From: Eublepharis macularius
Lineage: Eukaryota; Chordata; Lepidosauria; Squamata; Eublepharidae
Direction of reading: 5' to 3'
Assembly: GCF_028583425.1 (NCBI RefSeq)
Contig: NC_072796.1
Span: forward strand, 86,604,464-86,668,463
Length of the DNA stretch: 64,000 nt
Shown here: positions 31,111 through 42,735 of the stretch, piece after piece
How the letters are laid out: every line of letters starts with the position of its first letter
Position numbering within the stretch: the stretch's first letter is position 1
Made by a program: the position numbers and the translations under genes
Notes under the pieces: model-generated
The model's database searches: none
What the model was told of the DNA's origin: nothing
The model's input: only the letters and a program-made list of their open reading frames with translations

Positions 31111-33891
31111 TTTAGGTACACAAAAGGAAGTACTGCTACTGTGTTTCATCTATACCTATGTATGTTAGACATGTTTCTCATGTGAATAAGCCCAAGGTTT
31201 CCCAAAGTGGATGCAAAGTCACACAAAATACCCACGCATAGGATAGAAAGCATCTTCTCTGCTGTCCCTTACCTCCAATACTAGCAAGAGACATTGGATT
31301 TAACACTTGGCTGGGGAGAAATGTGTTCCAATCTAAACTTAGACCACCACACTCAGATTTAGGGATCTATGAGAGGGATCCAGAAATGAAGCAGAGTCTA
31401 GAATGTAGTAGAATATATTTATTGAGTGAAATAATGAAATAAATTTATGCAGTCCAGAACTATACCATCCTTCATGTGGATCAATTAGAATTGTCACCTG
31501 AACACTTGCAACCAATGGGAACCTGTGCAACAGTGTGACATCAATTCATTTGTACTAACATTGCCAGGCCCATTCTGGCAACTGGTAGGAGGGAGGGGCA
31601 GGGAGATGGCAGGCACTCATCTTTGTTGTCTTTGCATGTACACATTAGCCAGTGCTGCCCATGATGACATTACTTCTGGGGTGATTTGAAAGCAATGGCA
31701 TTGCACTGGAATGGATTCCTAAAGAATTGGCCCTGGTGTTATGCTTTCACTTCCAAGTCACACTGGAACTGACATAATTTGTCAGGCATGTGGGCACATT
31801 CACACTCATTTCTGCAGCCTCCTTAGCATAGTCTCAGTGTAATTTTGAGCTGTAGTTAATCTTTTCATTTTTTGTGTTGCTTTCTTTCTGGCCATTCTAG
31901 AATAGGGCCATTTAAAATAAATTTGACCTCCCCAGCCAACTGGGGAGTATTATGGCCAGTGATTTCAAGCTGGTCAAAGGGCTTAATGGCTGTCTGATTG
32001 CTTTGTTATGAGACCAAGTAGTTGTTTAGTTCATGATGACATGGACATGAGTAATTTTTTCCACACTATGTGTTAACTAAAATCTATCTGGCAGCACAGC
32101 TGTGGAACTGGAGTTTTATTCTCCCTGTATTATTGACTGTAATGTACTCTGAACTTCCTGTACTAGCAGAGACACATTCTGTCCCTATGCCTTAGCCCCC
32201 TTATGAGCAAGTTTCCACACTGGGGCACCTGAAGTGAATGTGTTGATGACTGGTTTAAAGATCATTTAAAAGGAGTTTCCAGATTCTCTCTTGCAATATA
32301 GCAAGCTTTGCTGAAAGCAAATGGATGCAAAAGAACGACAGAGATATAGGTTCTAATCCAGATCTCACAAGTAAAGCCAGCTCTGCGCCTGCTATTCTAG
32401 GATGTTCTGAGCTAAAGGCCCTGTTCTGCTGCATATCCTAAGCTTCCTTGCTTAGCCCCTCCCTTACCTTTAGCATGGTTGGTCCCATATGCCCCTCCTT
32501 TGGATTCTTTTCTGGATCTCTCTTCTGTATTAGCTTACTTGGGTTCTGACTTGACCTTAGCCAGCTTTTCTCCAGGAACTCCAAATCTCCCAACTAATGT
32601 GGGTCTGAAGGCTATCAACTACCTATACCCAAATGCAGAAAATCAACAAGGATAGGTAATATAATCCTCTACCTTTTGTGCTACCTTCTCCCCCACACCC
32701 ACCCCAAGCCCCTCCCTTGAGTAACAAGTGGCACAAGCTTTGAAGAATCTAACATCTTTTATCAGCATTTCAGTATTAGAATCCCTAGTACTGAAGTGTG
32801 CCTTTTGTAAAGAATTTTTAACAATTTCTGTGCACAGAGCATCTTACCTCCATGCCCTTACAGTTGCTAAAAGATTTATACTACAACACTTGAAAGACAA
32901 AAGTCCACTTCCTGTTGTAATTCATTGTATTGAGGACCTTATAAACTTATCAGCATTTGAACATATTGCATATTAACAGCAACTGCGTATTATATTTAAA
33001 TATTTGGAAACCTTTTATAGAAGCATATGTATAGATTTGCCAACAGTATTTCTATTTTTGTCACCAGCATTAGTTTTTGCTGTTGTTTCTTTCTTTTTTG
33101 TTTGTTTTGCACTAATAAATAGTTAAAAAAAAGAATGAATTGTGGATCACATAATAGGTTTCAAAATTACAAGTAACTGTATGAATTCTCATTCAAACTG
33201 CTTATTGGTAGGTTTATCAATTACTAGTTAATATCTCAAGAGGTTGATGCTGCAAGCAATTTAGTTACTGTTCTAAAAAACCATTTCTTACAAATTATAT
33301 TCAGATCCTAGAAAACTAGCTTAAGTGAAATGACAGCAAATGAAAGAACTTTAGTTTGCAGTTGAATGTGGATGATAGGGAAAGGGAAATAAAAAGGAAC
33401 AGATTCAATAAGATTCCAAGCACACCAAACAAGTATGGGTATATTTTGGCATTGATTTAGGACTAAAAATAGGGATGACAAATATTTGCCTTTTGCAAGC
33501 ACAAACTTTACCAACTTGGGATAAATAAATACTAACTTACACAGTACCTGAGTACTGTGATTGTATTTCACTGTAGTAACATTATAATCATAATAAACCC
33601 GCAAACATAATGCCCTGCAAATGGCACATCTCACAGTTAAGTGGAGCTCACTGGCTCTCACTGGATAGTGCAGGAGGAAATCACAGCAAAATGATGTGAC
33701 AGCAGGAATCACGCCACCAAGAAAAGATGAAAATTAGCTCAAAGTGAAGATCTAAAGGAGGAAAAATGGAACAATATTTGCAAGGTCATTTCCTCTAACC
33801 CTCTCCCCCCCCCTTGGATTCATTTAATACGTAGGGTTGTACACCAAAAGAAAAATAAAGCATCTGGGTTATCCAGATCTGGATTTCAGGG
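31111..33891. other. Unassigned intergenic DNA
   Basis: No gene, tRNA or recognisable transposon seen. Open frames are short and AT-rich (for example 32728-32976) and carry no motif. Confidence 0.4.
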
Positions 33892-34010
33892 TGTGATGGA
33901 CAGGACTAGCACCAGCACTGCATCTCCTGAGAGACAGCCAATAAGAGCAAGTGGAATGCTGGGCCCATCCAGTGAACAATGCTATATGCACCCCCACATA
34001 GTTCCGGTGC
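33892..34010 (+). repeat. Solo-LTR-like dispersed repeat, diverged copy 3
   Basis: TGTGATGGACAGGACTAGCA followed by a CCAATAAGAGC box and GTGGAATGCTGGGCC matches the start of the repeats at 9184 and 15936, here in the opposite orientation. The similarity fades after about 34010. Confidence 0.45.
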
Positions 34011-36183
34011 AATGGTTTAGCAGTACATTTGTATCTGCTTTTAAGCGAAATTAAATTCAGCAGGAGATCTAATCATGTATTTAACTTGTAACATGTAGTT
34101 TGGCTTTCAATTGAGAGGTGCCTGGTTTTTTAAAAAAAATAAACCTTAGAAGCCAGTGAGATTTCTTAGGATTCAGAAAGAAAAAGACATCTGCTTTCTT
34201 ACCTATGCAGCAACTCAGGTGCCATGTTCTAGGTCCATTTTTTAAAGGCCTCATTGGGTGTTTTAGAATTATGCCTGCATGTACTGATCAGTTAGTGTAA
34301 TCTTCTTCTAAGAAAAGTGTGTGTAGTAATTACTCTAGTTTCTCAGAGTAAATGTGGTGTATTTATTGATTGCATTACAATAGAACAATTTGTATCTCAC
34401 TCAGATATTTGTGTGTGTTAGTTTAGTCTCGTGTGGTGAAGTCCCTGTTCAGTTAACTCTGTTTGTTAGTTATAATTGTAGACTGCATGAGCTCCCTTGT
34501 CCTGAGACCAATTGCTTACATTCCTGTATATTAAATAAATGGATAAATGGATAAATAATCCAAATAAACGGATGTAGTTTTGAACACACCTACCCCTGCT
34601 GTGTAAACCTAAGAGCAAAGACCTATTCCTGATTTGCAAGCAAAAGGGAACATCATAGTACACATTCTGTGAAGTTCCATGGCTATTTTAAATGGTTTTT
34701 TTTTTTTTTTGCTGTTGCATTTTTCTAATGCAGCCTCTGTGGCTGCTGTTTTGATGACACAGGATGAGAAAAGGGGGCCTTTAATTTTTCCTCTCATGCC
34801 ATTTTCATACTGAAAAATGCATCCACAGCTGTTTTTATCACTGCTGAGAGAGGGAATGAGTGTGGGCTTTGGGGGTTGGGTTTTTGCGGTTTTTTTGCCA
34901 TTTGGCATTTGAAGCAATTTGGAAGTAGCACATGGCAGAGGGAAAATGGCAGGAGAGGAAATAATTGGGGGGGGATGCTCTCTTCTCTCTTACATGGTTC
35001 CCCCCCTCCTCTTCACAGCAGCCTCAATGTCTGCATTTGAACATGAAACACAAGAACATGAAAAATATTTCAGAGAAAGCATGCGACATGTATTTCTGCA
35101 CTCAGCAATGAACAAACTTTGAAACACATCTTTGCACACATTTCCCTTAACATTAATACAACGGGTTTTGCAAAGGGTTTTCTGGTTAATGTTTCCAAAG
35201 CTTCTGTTTTTGTTTAGTGGCATACTCTAGCATTCCTCGTGGCTATATTTTAAGGGCATGACACCCCTAAGGCTTGTTAAATGCTGCATGGTCTTCAATA
35301 CCAGTCAGAACTTTTGCTCCAATTTAAACAATTTAGATAATGGTACTGTGAAATTGGAAGGCTGTCTTTTAATCTCTTTTAAATTGCCTGCATTTCCTTC
35401 CTGCTGTGAATATAAACTACAGCAGCTTTTTATTCTAAACTCTCTAGATCTGAATATATAATTGCTAGAGCCTCATTTTTACTGCATTGTATGACCATTT
35501 GAGCTGGTTAAAGTGTCTGAGTTTTACCCTGCATAAGAGTTGTCTTTAAGTAAAACCAAAAATTGTTTACCAGCTAAAGACCAAATGCTTGCTCATGAAG
35601 CCTCCCAGTAGAGCATGTAATAGCCACCCCCCCATGGTGCTGGGACCATTTCAGCTCCTGAAAACTGAGTGAGGGGAAGAAGGGCGCTTCTCCCCCCTCT
35701 GTACCATGGTCCAAATCTGAATTGGGCCCTTGTAGTGCTTTACCAAGGAGTTATTGCCAGGGATTACAAATTGGTTGGCAGTCCCTATTGGCAACTTGTG
35801 TGAAAAGTGAAGTAGAATGTGTACTTTGGACCACAGATGAAAAGAAGATTCTATCCAAAGAGTAAATAATCCACACAGAACAGGTGTTTTCCATGCCTAA
35901 GTCTTGATGAATTAGCAAACTAGGATGGATCTGAATTATGTACATAAACCTGTAAGGGAGGCCATTACTTTTTATAGTGAGCTAGCCACCTTCGTTACCG
36001 TACAGCATGTGAGTCAGATATGGTAAAAGGGATGATGGTGCATAAAGAGCCATTAGGTTTATTTGCTTGTTCAAATATTTTTGTTCATCTTTCTTCCACC
36101 AAAGAGGGCTCAAGGCTTACAAAGAGAGAATGCTTAAAATAACAAAACAAGAACAATTAAAGCAATAAAATGCTTTAAGTTAA
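34011..36183. other. Unassigned intergenic DNA
   Basis: No gene recognised. Contains a poly-T run (34699-34711). Open frames are short and without motifs. Confidence 0.4.
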
Positions 36184-36280
36184 CCATTCCAGATAGCATT
36201 GTCGAAGGCTTTCACGGCCGGAGAATGATGGCTGTTGTGGGTTTTCTGGGCTGTATTGCCGTGGTCTTGGCATTGTAGTT

Positions 36281-36321
36281 CCTGACGTTTTGCCAGCAGC
36301 TGTGGCTGGCATCTTCAGAGG
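36281..36321 (-). ncRNA. Hammerhead ribozyme motif, one core base changed
   Basis: Mirror copy of the motif at 36343-36383. Core CUGAAGA and stem II (GCCAGC/GCUGGC) are kept, but the conserved GAAA reads AAAA (G12 to A), which should weaken or abolish cleavage. The cleavage triplet GUC and helix I (CCU/AGG) remain. Confidence 0.65.
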
Positions 36322-36342
36322 TGTAGCACCTTTGGTGCTACA

Positions 36343-36383
36343 CCTCTGAAGATGCCAGCCACAGCTGCTGGCGAAACGTCAGG
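36343..36383 (+). ncRNA. Hammerhead ribozyme, intact core
   Basis: Helix I CCT (36343-36345) pairs with AGG (36381-36383). Core CTGAAGA at 36346-36352, stem II GCCAGC/GCTGGC, GAAA at 36373-36376, then C-G and the GUC cleavage triplet with predicted cleavage after 36380. Helix III is reduced to the palindrome ACGU, which cannot form a stable loop in one molecule, so dimeric folding is likely. Such minimal-helix-III hammerheads are known in Penelope-like elements. Confidence 0.78.
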
Positions 36384-36666
36384 AACTACAATGCCAAGAC
36401 CACGGCAATACAGCCCGGAAAACCCACAACAGCCATTCCAGATAGCCTTCTCTAGCTTCACCCAGAAGTCTCCCTAGAGAGCACAGCTATATAAAACTTA
36501 CTCAAAATCATCCAGATGGGTGCCTTTCAAACAGTCTCAGAAAGGCTGTTCCATATAACTGGGTGACAGTGAGAAAAAAGATCCAGAGGAGTTAGCCGTG
36601 TTAGTCTGTAGTAGCAAAATAAAAAAGAGTCCAGTAGCACCTTTAAGACTAACCAGTTTTATTGTA

Positions 36667-36705
36667 GCATAAGATTTCGAGAATCATGTTCTCTTCATCA
36701 GATGT
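36667..36705 (-). ncRNA. Hammerhead ribozyme motif of the Penelope-like element, slightly decayed
   Basis: On the minus strand the core CTGATGA is canonical, stem II GAGAA/TTCTC is intact and GAAA is present. Helix III reads AUCU instead of the palindromic AGCU of the copies at 40142 and 43058, and helix I has a mismatch. Activity would be reduced. Confidence 0.65.
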
Positions 36706-36737
36706 ATGGAGGGCAGAAGGAAACTGGTCAAATATAG

Positions 36738-36786
36738 AGGAGAAGAGGGGAGGGGAGGGGAGGGGGGAGGAGGAGGAGAGGGGGGA
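36738..36786 (+). repeat. Purine-only G/A tract
   Basis: Nearly uninterrupted GGGGA/GGA repeats in the PLE 3' region, with several runs of four to six G. It could form a G-quadruplex or triplex on the plus strand. The equivalent place in the 40-43 kb copies is shorter (GGGGGAGGGGGAGGGAG at 40234). Confidence 0.7.
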
Positions 36787-37069
36787 TGTAAACAACTCCT
36801 TTGATATGGAGATGCAGACAGCTCCTTTTGGTGTGGGGATCAGTTTGCTTGTGTAAAGGTTCAAAGGAGTATGCCGTGTTAGTCTGCAGTAGCAAAATCA
36901 AAAAGAGTTCAGCAGCACCCCTAGACTATCCAATTCCACTGCAGCACAAGCCTTCGATAACCACAGCCCTCCCCACCAGATGCATCTGACAAAGAGAACT
37001 GTGGTCCTTGAAAGCCCACGCCAGGTGCCACTGGACTCCCCCTGACCCCGCCTCTGTAAAGGAAATCAT

Positions 37070-39282
37070 TTACCTGTGATAATGAGATAACCATTCATAG
37101 TCCCTATTCAGTCCCAGCTTGACAGAGTCAAATTTGCATATGAATTCCAATTCAGTAGCTTCCCGTTGGATTTTGTTTTTGAAAGGTTTCTGTTGAACTA
37201 CAGCGATCTTTAAGTCTTTGATGGAATGTCCTGGTAGATTGAAGTGTTCTCCCACTGGTTTCTGGACGTTTCCATTTCTAATGTCAGATTTGTGTCCATT
37301 TATTCTTTTGCGTAGAGGTTGGCTGGTTTGTCCAATGTACAGAGCAGAAGGACATTGTTGGCACATGAGGGCATATATCAGATTGGAGGATGAGCAGCTG
37401 TAAGAGCCAGAGACAGTGTAGTTGATGCCATTGGGTCCTGTAATTGTATTCCCTGGGTAGATATAGGGGCAGAGCTGGCATCTGGGTCTGTTGCAGGGCC
37501 TGGTACCTGTGCTGGTGGCTCTGCTGGCCGATTCATGGTTGTGAGTGAGAAGTCGTTTAAGGTTGGGGGGCTGTCTGTAGGCAAGGAAAGGTCTTCCACC
37601 CAGGGCTTCTGAGAGAGAGGTATCATTTTCCAGGATGGGTTGTAGCTCACTGATAATACGTTGGATGGGTTTGAGCTGGGAGCTATAGGTGACAACCAGT
37701 GGTGTTCTGCTGTTAGTTCCTTTAGGTTTGTCCTGGAGTAGGCTGTTTCTGGGTACTAGTCTGGCCTTGTTGATTTGTTTCTTCACTTCATTTGGTGGGT
37801 ACTGTAGTCCCAAAAATGCTTGTTGTAAATCTCTTAAGTGTGAGTCTCGGTCGAGAGCATTGGAGCAGATACGGTTGTAACGTAAGGCTTGGCTGTAGAC
37901 AATAGACCGAGTGGTATGTTTAGGGTGGTAGCTGGAGGCATGTAGATATGAGTATCGGTCTGTTGGTTTCCGGTATAAAGTGATATTTATTCGTCCATTA
38001 TGTAGTTGTACAGTGGTGTCCAGGAAGTGTACCTGTTGTGTAGAGTGGTCCAGGCTTAGGTTGATAGTAGGGTGAAAGTTATTGAAGTCTTGATGAAATC
38101 TCTCAAGAGCTTCCTTCCCATGGGTCCAAATGATGAAGATGTCATCCAGGAATCTTAAGTATAGTAGTGGTTCCAGTGGATGGGAGCTGAGGAAGCGTTG
38201 TTCCAAGTCCGCCATGAATATGTTAGCATATTGTGGTGCCATGCGTGTGCCCATGGCTGTGCCATTAATCTGTAGATATAAGTTGTCACCAAATTCGAAG
38301 TAATTGTGAGTGAGTACGAAGTGACAACGTTCAGTGGCGAGGTGTGCTGTGGTTTTGTCCGGCATAATATTCCTTATGGCTTGCAGTCCATCTGCATGTG
38401 GGATATTGGTGTATAAAGCCTCCATATCCATGGTTGCTAGGATGGTGTCATCTGGTAGGTTGTCAATGGACTGTATTTTCCTGAGGAAGTCAGTGGTGTC
38501 CCGTAAATAGCTGGGTATGCTGATGGCATAGGGCCTGAGGATAGAGTCCATGTATCCTGAGACTCCTACTGTGATAGTGCCTATTCCTGAAACAATGGGG
38601 CATCCTGGGTTACCTGGTTTATGGATTTTGGGTAGTAGGTAGAATTTTCCTGGTCATAGTTCCTGGGGTCCGTATGGATGCATTCTTGTATGTCCACGGG
38701 AAGAGTCTTTAATATTTTATTGAGTTCTCTTTTGTATTTCTCCGTAGGGTCAGAAGGTAGTATTTTATAGAATGTTGTGTTGGAGAGTTGTCTTTCTGCT
38801 TCCTGTATATAATTCTGTTTGTCCATGATGACCACTGCTCCGCCTTTGTCGGCTTCCTTGATTACGATGCCAGAATTGTTTTGGAGGCTGTTTATGGCAT
38901 CTCTTTCTGCATGGCTGAGGTTCTGCTTTAGGTGTTGTTGTTTGTCAATTATTTCAGCCTGGGTGTGTCGACGGAAGCATTCAATGTAAAAGTCCAATGA
39001 AGAGTTCCGGCCCTCAGGGGGTGTCCATGTGGAATTCTTTTTTCTGGAGTTTTGTAACGATGATTGTGTATTGCTGGGTTGGGAGGGTGATGGCTGCTGT
39101 GATGGTGTCTCTTCAGTGCTTTGTTCCTCATTTTGTTCAGCAGAGTAGTTGAAGAATTCTTTCAGTCTTAGGTGTCTGAAATAGGCCTCCAGGTCTCCAC
39201 AAAGTTGTATGGTTTGTGTGGGTCTGGCTGGGCAAAAAGATAGTCCACGTGAGAGGACAGATTCCTCTGCTGGAATGCACAT
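37070..39282 (-). pseudogene. Penelope-like reverse transcriptase with GIY-YIG endonuclease, one frameshift
   Basis: N-terminal part (39282-38581): SVLSRGLSFCPARPTQTIQL, RHLRLKEFF, NSTWTPPEGRNSSLDFYI and VIKEADKGGAVVIMDKQNYI. One base appears lost near 38650, after which the other frame gives FYLLPKIHKPGNPGCPIVSG. Main part (38551-37070): TMDMEALYTNIPH, NGTAMGTRMAPQYANIFMAD, catalytic LRFLDDIFIIWTHG, FLDTTVQLHNGRI, a cysteine motif CNRPRCQLCPY, then the GIY-YIG endonuclease with LIYALMCQQCPSALYIGQTS, RINGHKSD and GEHFNLPGHS. Such proteins nick target DNA and prime reverse transcription from telomere-like ends. Everything except the frameshift looks intact. Confidence 0.9.
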
Positions 39283-39300
39283 ATAGGCGTTACTTTATGA

Positions 39301-40080
39301 CATCAACAACCTCAAGGCCAGGCCTAGAGTTCTCCTAGATTTACAACTAATCTTCAGAAAACAGAGATCTGTCCCCTAGAAGAAATAGCAAGTTCAAATT
39401 ATATACCATTCATAATGGTTCATGGAGTCTAGAAGAAATGTAAGTCCCAGAGTAGCTACAGAAAGGGAATGCTGTGGGACTTCTGCTTCTCCTATTATAT
39501 ACCATAGAGACTCTATGTCATCAATTATGGAAGATACAGGAATATATTTACATTATTTATATTTATGTCTAGACCTTTGTCATTTTATTTTGTATATTTG
39601 TGTACAGAAAGTAAAATAAAATACAATAAAAATACCAATTGCTTTTTTAAAAGCCTGAAAAAAATCCTCCAGTGGCACAGTGGGTAGAAAAGGGAAGGGA
39701 AATGGCAGCTGACAAAGGAAATGCACACAAAACTCCAGGGAGTGACCACTAGGGATGCAGGAAATTTCTCAGCGAATCTAGTTCAACCCTCATGATCAGA
39801 CTGTGAGTCGAGCGAGGATATCTTTGGATTACATTGAGCAACTCAAACGGCTGCCAGAGAATTTACTGCTGCCTGTTGGTCAGAAGGCAACTCACAATTG
39901 ATGGGGGAATCAGCTGGGGATTGGATTCTTATCCACTCCACCCCCTCAGCAAAGTAATAGGGGTGGAGGGAGAAGACGGATCTCAACTAATCTCCAATAA
40001 GTCATTTGGCAGACATTTCATTATTTTTTAAAAAGATCATCTCTATTTTTCTCAGTATGTGCCCTGCTGGGAAGTGTACT
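39301..40080. other. Unassigned DNA between Penelope-like insertions
   Basis: No gene or recognised repeat. An AATAAAATACAATAAAAATA stretch at about 39615-39635 looks like a LINE tail but has no body I can identify. Confidence 0.4.
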
Positions 40081-40141
40081 CACTCTGAGTAAAATCAAAA
40101 AGAGTCCAGTAGCACCTTTAAGACTAACCAATTTTATTTTA

Positions 40142-40180
40142 GCATAAGCTTTCGAGAATCAAGTTCTCTTCGTCAGATGC
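40142..40180 (-). ncRNA. Hammerhead ribozyme, left unit
   Basis: Reverse-complement twin of 43058-43096. Helix I GCAU/AUGC, core CUGACGA, stem II GAGAA/UUCUC, GAAA, minimal palindromic helix III AGCU and cleavage after CUU. All conserved core bases are present. Confidence 0.8.
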
Positions 40181-40502
40181 CTGATACAGAGACTGGTCAA
40201 ACACAGAAGAGCAGAGGGAAGAGGCAATTAGTGGGGGAGGGGGAGGGAGCAATCAAAACATTCCTTTGCTAGTATATGTAAACATCTCCTTTTGGTGTGT
40301 GTATTAGTTGGCTTCAAAGGAGTTTGCCCTGTTAGTCTGTAGAAGCCAAACAGCTAGACCATCCAATTCCAATGCAGTATGGGCCTTCGATAACCACAGC
40401 TCTCCCTGCCAGATGCATCTGACAAAGAGATCTGTGGTTCCCGAAAACCCACACCAGGTACCACTGAGCTCCCCCAGACCCCACCTCTGTAAAGGAAATC
40501 TG

Positions 40503-41128
40503 TTACCTGTGGTAATGTGATAACCATTCATAGTCCCTATTCAGTCCCAGCTTGACAGAGTCAAATTTGTATATGAATTCCAGTTCAGCAGCCTCCCGTT
40601 GGATTTTGTTTTTGAAAGGTTTCTGTTGAACTACAGTGACCTTTAAGTCTTTGATGGAATGTCCTGGTAGATTGAAGTGTTCTCCCACTGGTTTCTGGAC
40701 GTTTCCATTTCTAATGTCAGATTTGTGTCCATTTATTCTTTTGCGTAGAGGTTGGCTGGTTTGTCCAATGTACAGAGCAGAAGGACATTGTTGGCACATG
40801 AGGGCATATATCAGATTGGAGGATGAGCAGCTGTAAGAGCCAGAGACAGTGTAGTTGATGCCATTGGGTCCTGTAATTGTATTCCCTGGGTAGATATAGG
40901 GGCAGAGCTGGCATCTGGGTCTGTTGCAGGGCCTGGTACCTGTGCTGGTGGCTCTGCTGGCCGATTCATGGTTGTGAGTGAGAAGTCGTTTAAGGTTGGG
41001 GGGCTGTCTGTAGGCAAGGAAAGGTCTTCCACCCAGGGCTTCTGAGAGAGAGGTATCATTTTCCAGGATGGGTTGTAGCTCACTGATGATACGTTGGATG
41101 GGTTTGAGCTGGGAGCTATAGGTGACAA
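40503..41128 (-). pseudogene. Penelope-like endonuclease end (5'-truncated)
   Basis: Equivalent to the last 208 codons of the copy at 37070-38551: TYSSQLKPIQRIISELQPIL, CNRPRCQLCPY, and the GIY-YIG region with ALYIGQTSQPLRKRINGHKS and GEHFNLPGHS. The frame is intact as far as it goes. At 41128 the sequence jumps to non-contiguous PLE segments, and the RT is missing. The open frame continues artificially to 41174. Confidence 0.88.
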
Positions 41129-41180
41129 CGGTTGTAACGTAAGGCTTGGCTGTAGACAATGATGAAGATGTCATCCAGGA
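41129..41180 (-). other. Scrambled Penelope-like segments
   Basis: 41129-41160 matches 37870-37902 and 41161-41180 matches about 38131-38152 of the more complete element, skipping the sequence between. These are two successive internal deletions or template jumps on the minus-strand unit. Confidence 0.75.
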
Positions 41181-41433
41181 ATAATAATAATAATAATAAC
41201 ATTCGATTTATATACCGCCCTTCAGGACAACTTAATGCCCACTCAGAGCGGTTTACAAAGTGTTATTATTACCCCACAACAATCACCCTGTGAGGTGGGT
41301 GGGGCTAAGAGAGCTCAAGAGAACTGTGACTCGCCCAAGGTCACCCAGCTGGCTTTGTGGAGGAGTGGGGAATCAAACCCGGCTCTCCAGATTAGAGTCC
41401 CGTGCTCTTAACCACTACACCAAACTGGCTCTC
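41181..41433 (-). mobile_element. Sauria-type SINE (tRNA-derived)
   Basis: On the minus strand it starts GAGAGCCAGTTTGGTGTAGT with an A-box-like TGGTGTAGTGG and a B-box GGTTTGATTCC (41369-41379 complement), the internal pol III promoter of tRNA-derived SINEs. The body includes TGGGTGACCTTGGGCGAGTC, and the 3' end reads GGGCGGTATATAAATCGAAT followed by (ATT)n. The tail resembles the LINE that mobilises these SINEs. It is inserted in the PLE dimer centre and is the clearest sign that the genome is squamate. Confidence 0.9.
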
Positions 41434-41516
41434 AAGTATAGTACTTGAGTATAGTACTTAAGTATAGTACTTAAGTTGTTTTGTTTTTGAAAGGTCCATT
41501 AATCTGTAGATATAAG
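41434..41516. repeat. Junction of the dimer: triplicated AAGTATAGTACTT and 21-bp hairpin
   Basis: Three near copies of AAGTATAGTACTTGAG lie at 41434-41475, derived from a TTAAGTATAGTAG found once at 38155 in the intact element. Then a PLE scrap (TTTTGTTTTTGAAAGG, from about 37165) precedes a perfect 21-bp inverted repeat CCATTAATCTGTAGATATAA... with a 5-base spacer, centred near 41518. There the sequence flips strand into the right unit. Confidence 0.8.
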
Positions 41517-41520
41517 ATAC

Positions 41521-42735
41521 AACTTATATCTACAGATTAATGGCACAGCCATGGGCACACGCATGGCACCACAATATGCTAACATATTCATGGCGGACTT
41601 GGAACAACGCTTCCTCAGCTCCCATCCACTGGAACCACTACTATACTTAAGATTCCTGGATGACATCTTCATCATTTGGACCCATGGGAAGGAAGCTCTT
41701 GAGAGATTTCATCAAGACTTCAATAACTTTCACCCTACTATCAACCTAAGCCTGGACCACTCTACACATCAGGTACACTTCCTGGACACCACTGTACAAC
41801 TACATAATGGACGAATAAATACCACTTTATACCGGAAACCAACAGACCGATACTCATATCTACATGCCTCCAGCTACCACCCTAAACATACCACTCGGTC
41901 TATTGTCTACAGCCAAGCCTTACGTTACAACCGTATCTGCTCCAATGCTCTCGACCGAGACTCACACTTAAGAGATTTACAACAAGCATTTTTGGGACTA
42001 CAGTACCCACCAAATGAAGTGAAGAAACAAATCAACAGGGCCAGACTAGTACCCAGAAACAGCCTACTCCAGGACAAACCTAAAGGAACTAACAACAGAA
42101 CACCACTGGTTGTCACCTATAGCTCCCAGCTCAAACCCATCCAACGTATCATCAGTGAGCTACAACCCATCCTGGAAAATGATACCTCTCTCTCAGAAGC
42201 CCTGGGTGGAAGACCTTTCCTTGCCTACAGACAGCCCCCCAACCTTAAACGACTTCTCACTCACAACCATGAATCGGCCAGCAGAGCCACCAGCACAGGT
42301 ACCAGGCCCTGCAACAGACCCAGATGCCAGCTCTGCCCCTATATCTACCCAGGGAATACAATTACAGGACCCAATGGCATCAACTACACTGTCTCTGGCT
42401 CTTACAGCTGCTCATCCTCCAATTTGATATATGCCCTCATGTGCCAACAATGTCCTTCTGCTCTGTACATTGGACAAACCAGCCAACCTCTATGCAAAAG
42501 AATAAATGGACACAAATCTGACATTAGAAATGGAAACGTCCAGAAACCAGTGGGAGAACACTTCAATCTACCAGGACATTCCATCAAAGACTTAAAGGTC
42601 ACTGTAGTTCAACAGAAACCTTTCAAAAACAAAATCCAACGGGAGGCTGCTGAACTGGAATTCATATGCAAATTTGACTCTGTCAAGCTGGGACTGAATA
42701 GGGACTATGAATGGTTATCACATTATCACAGGTAA
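41521..42735 (+). pseudogene. Penelope-like RT palm plus GIY-YIG endonuclease (5'-truncated)
   Basis: Continues in frame from NLYLQINGTAMGTRMAP through catalytic LRFLDDIFIIWTHG, HFLDTTVQLHNGRINTTLY, the cysteine motif CNRPRCQLCPY and the endonuclease ALYIGQTSQPLCKRINGHKS (one Arg to Cys compared with the other copies) to the stop at 42733-42735. The RT fingers are absent because the copy starts at the dimer junction. Otherwise there are no stops or frame breaks. Confidence 0.9.

Larger units (their letters stand above)
36184..36446. mobile_element. Palindromic Penelope-like mini-element with 14-bp duplication
   Basis: The insert 36198-36432 is flanked by CCATTCCAGATAGC at 36184-36197 and 36433-36446. 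From about 36223 to 36436 it is a near-perfect palindrome with arms of about 105 bp around a three-base centre at 36331-36333. The arms carry hammerhead-ribozyme cores on opposite strands (36281-36321 minus, 36343-36383 plus). The left end has the tip ATTGTCGAAGGCTTTCACGG; the right arm lacks it. It has no coding sequence. Hammerhead motifs are known from Penelope-like elements, and head-to-head geometry matches the dimer at 40093-43179. Confidence 0.85.
36584..39300 (-). mobile_element. Penelope-like element, near complete
   Basis: On the minus strand: RT/GIY-YIG coding region (39282-37070), then a 3' region made of two related tip modules (37066-36866 and 36705-36584), each ending in a version of the GACTAACACGGC / AGTCTTAAAGGTGCTACTGG sequence. 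The outer module has the hammerhead motif and the inner one a degenerate version (36944-36983). The coding region has one visible frame break. The 5' end lies just beyond the first conserved RT residues. I did not find its target duplication. Confidence 0.85.

Noticed and set aside
36944..36983. Another hammerhead in the inner tip module of the 36584-39300 element
   Set aside because: The fold is reminiscent, but the core reads CTGGTGG instead of CTGANGA and the GAAA is GAAG, so it is a degenerate relic.
41181..41433. Functional tRNA gene
   Set aside because: The A and B boxes belong to a tRNA-derived SINE; the cloverleaf is not maintained and the body and tail are SINE-specific.
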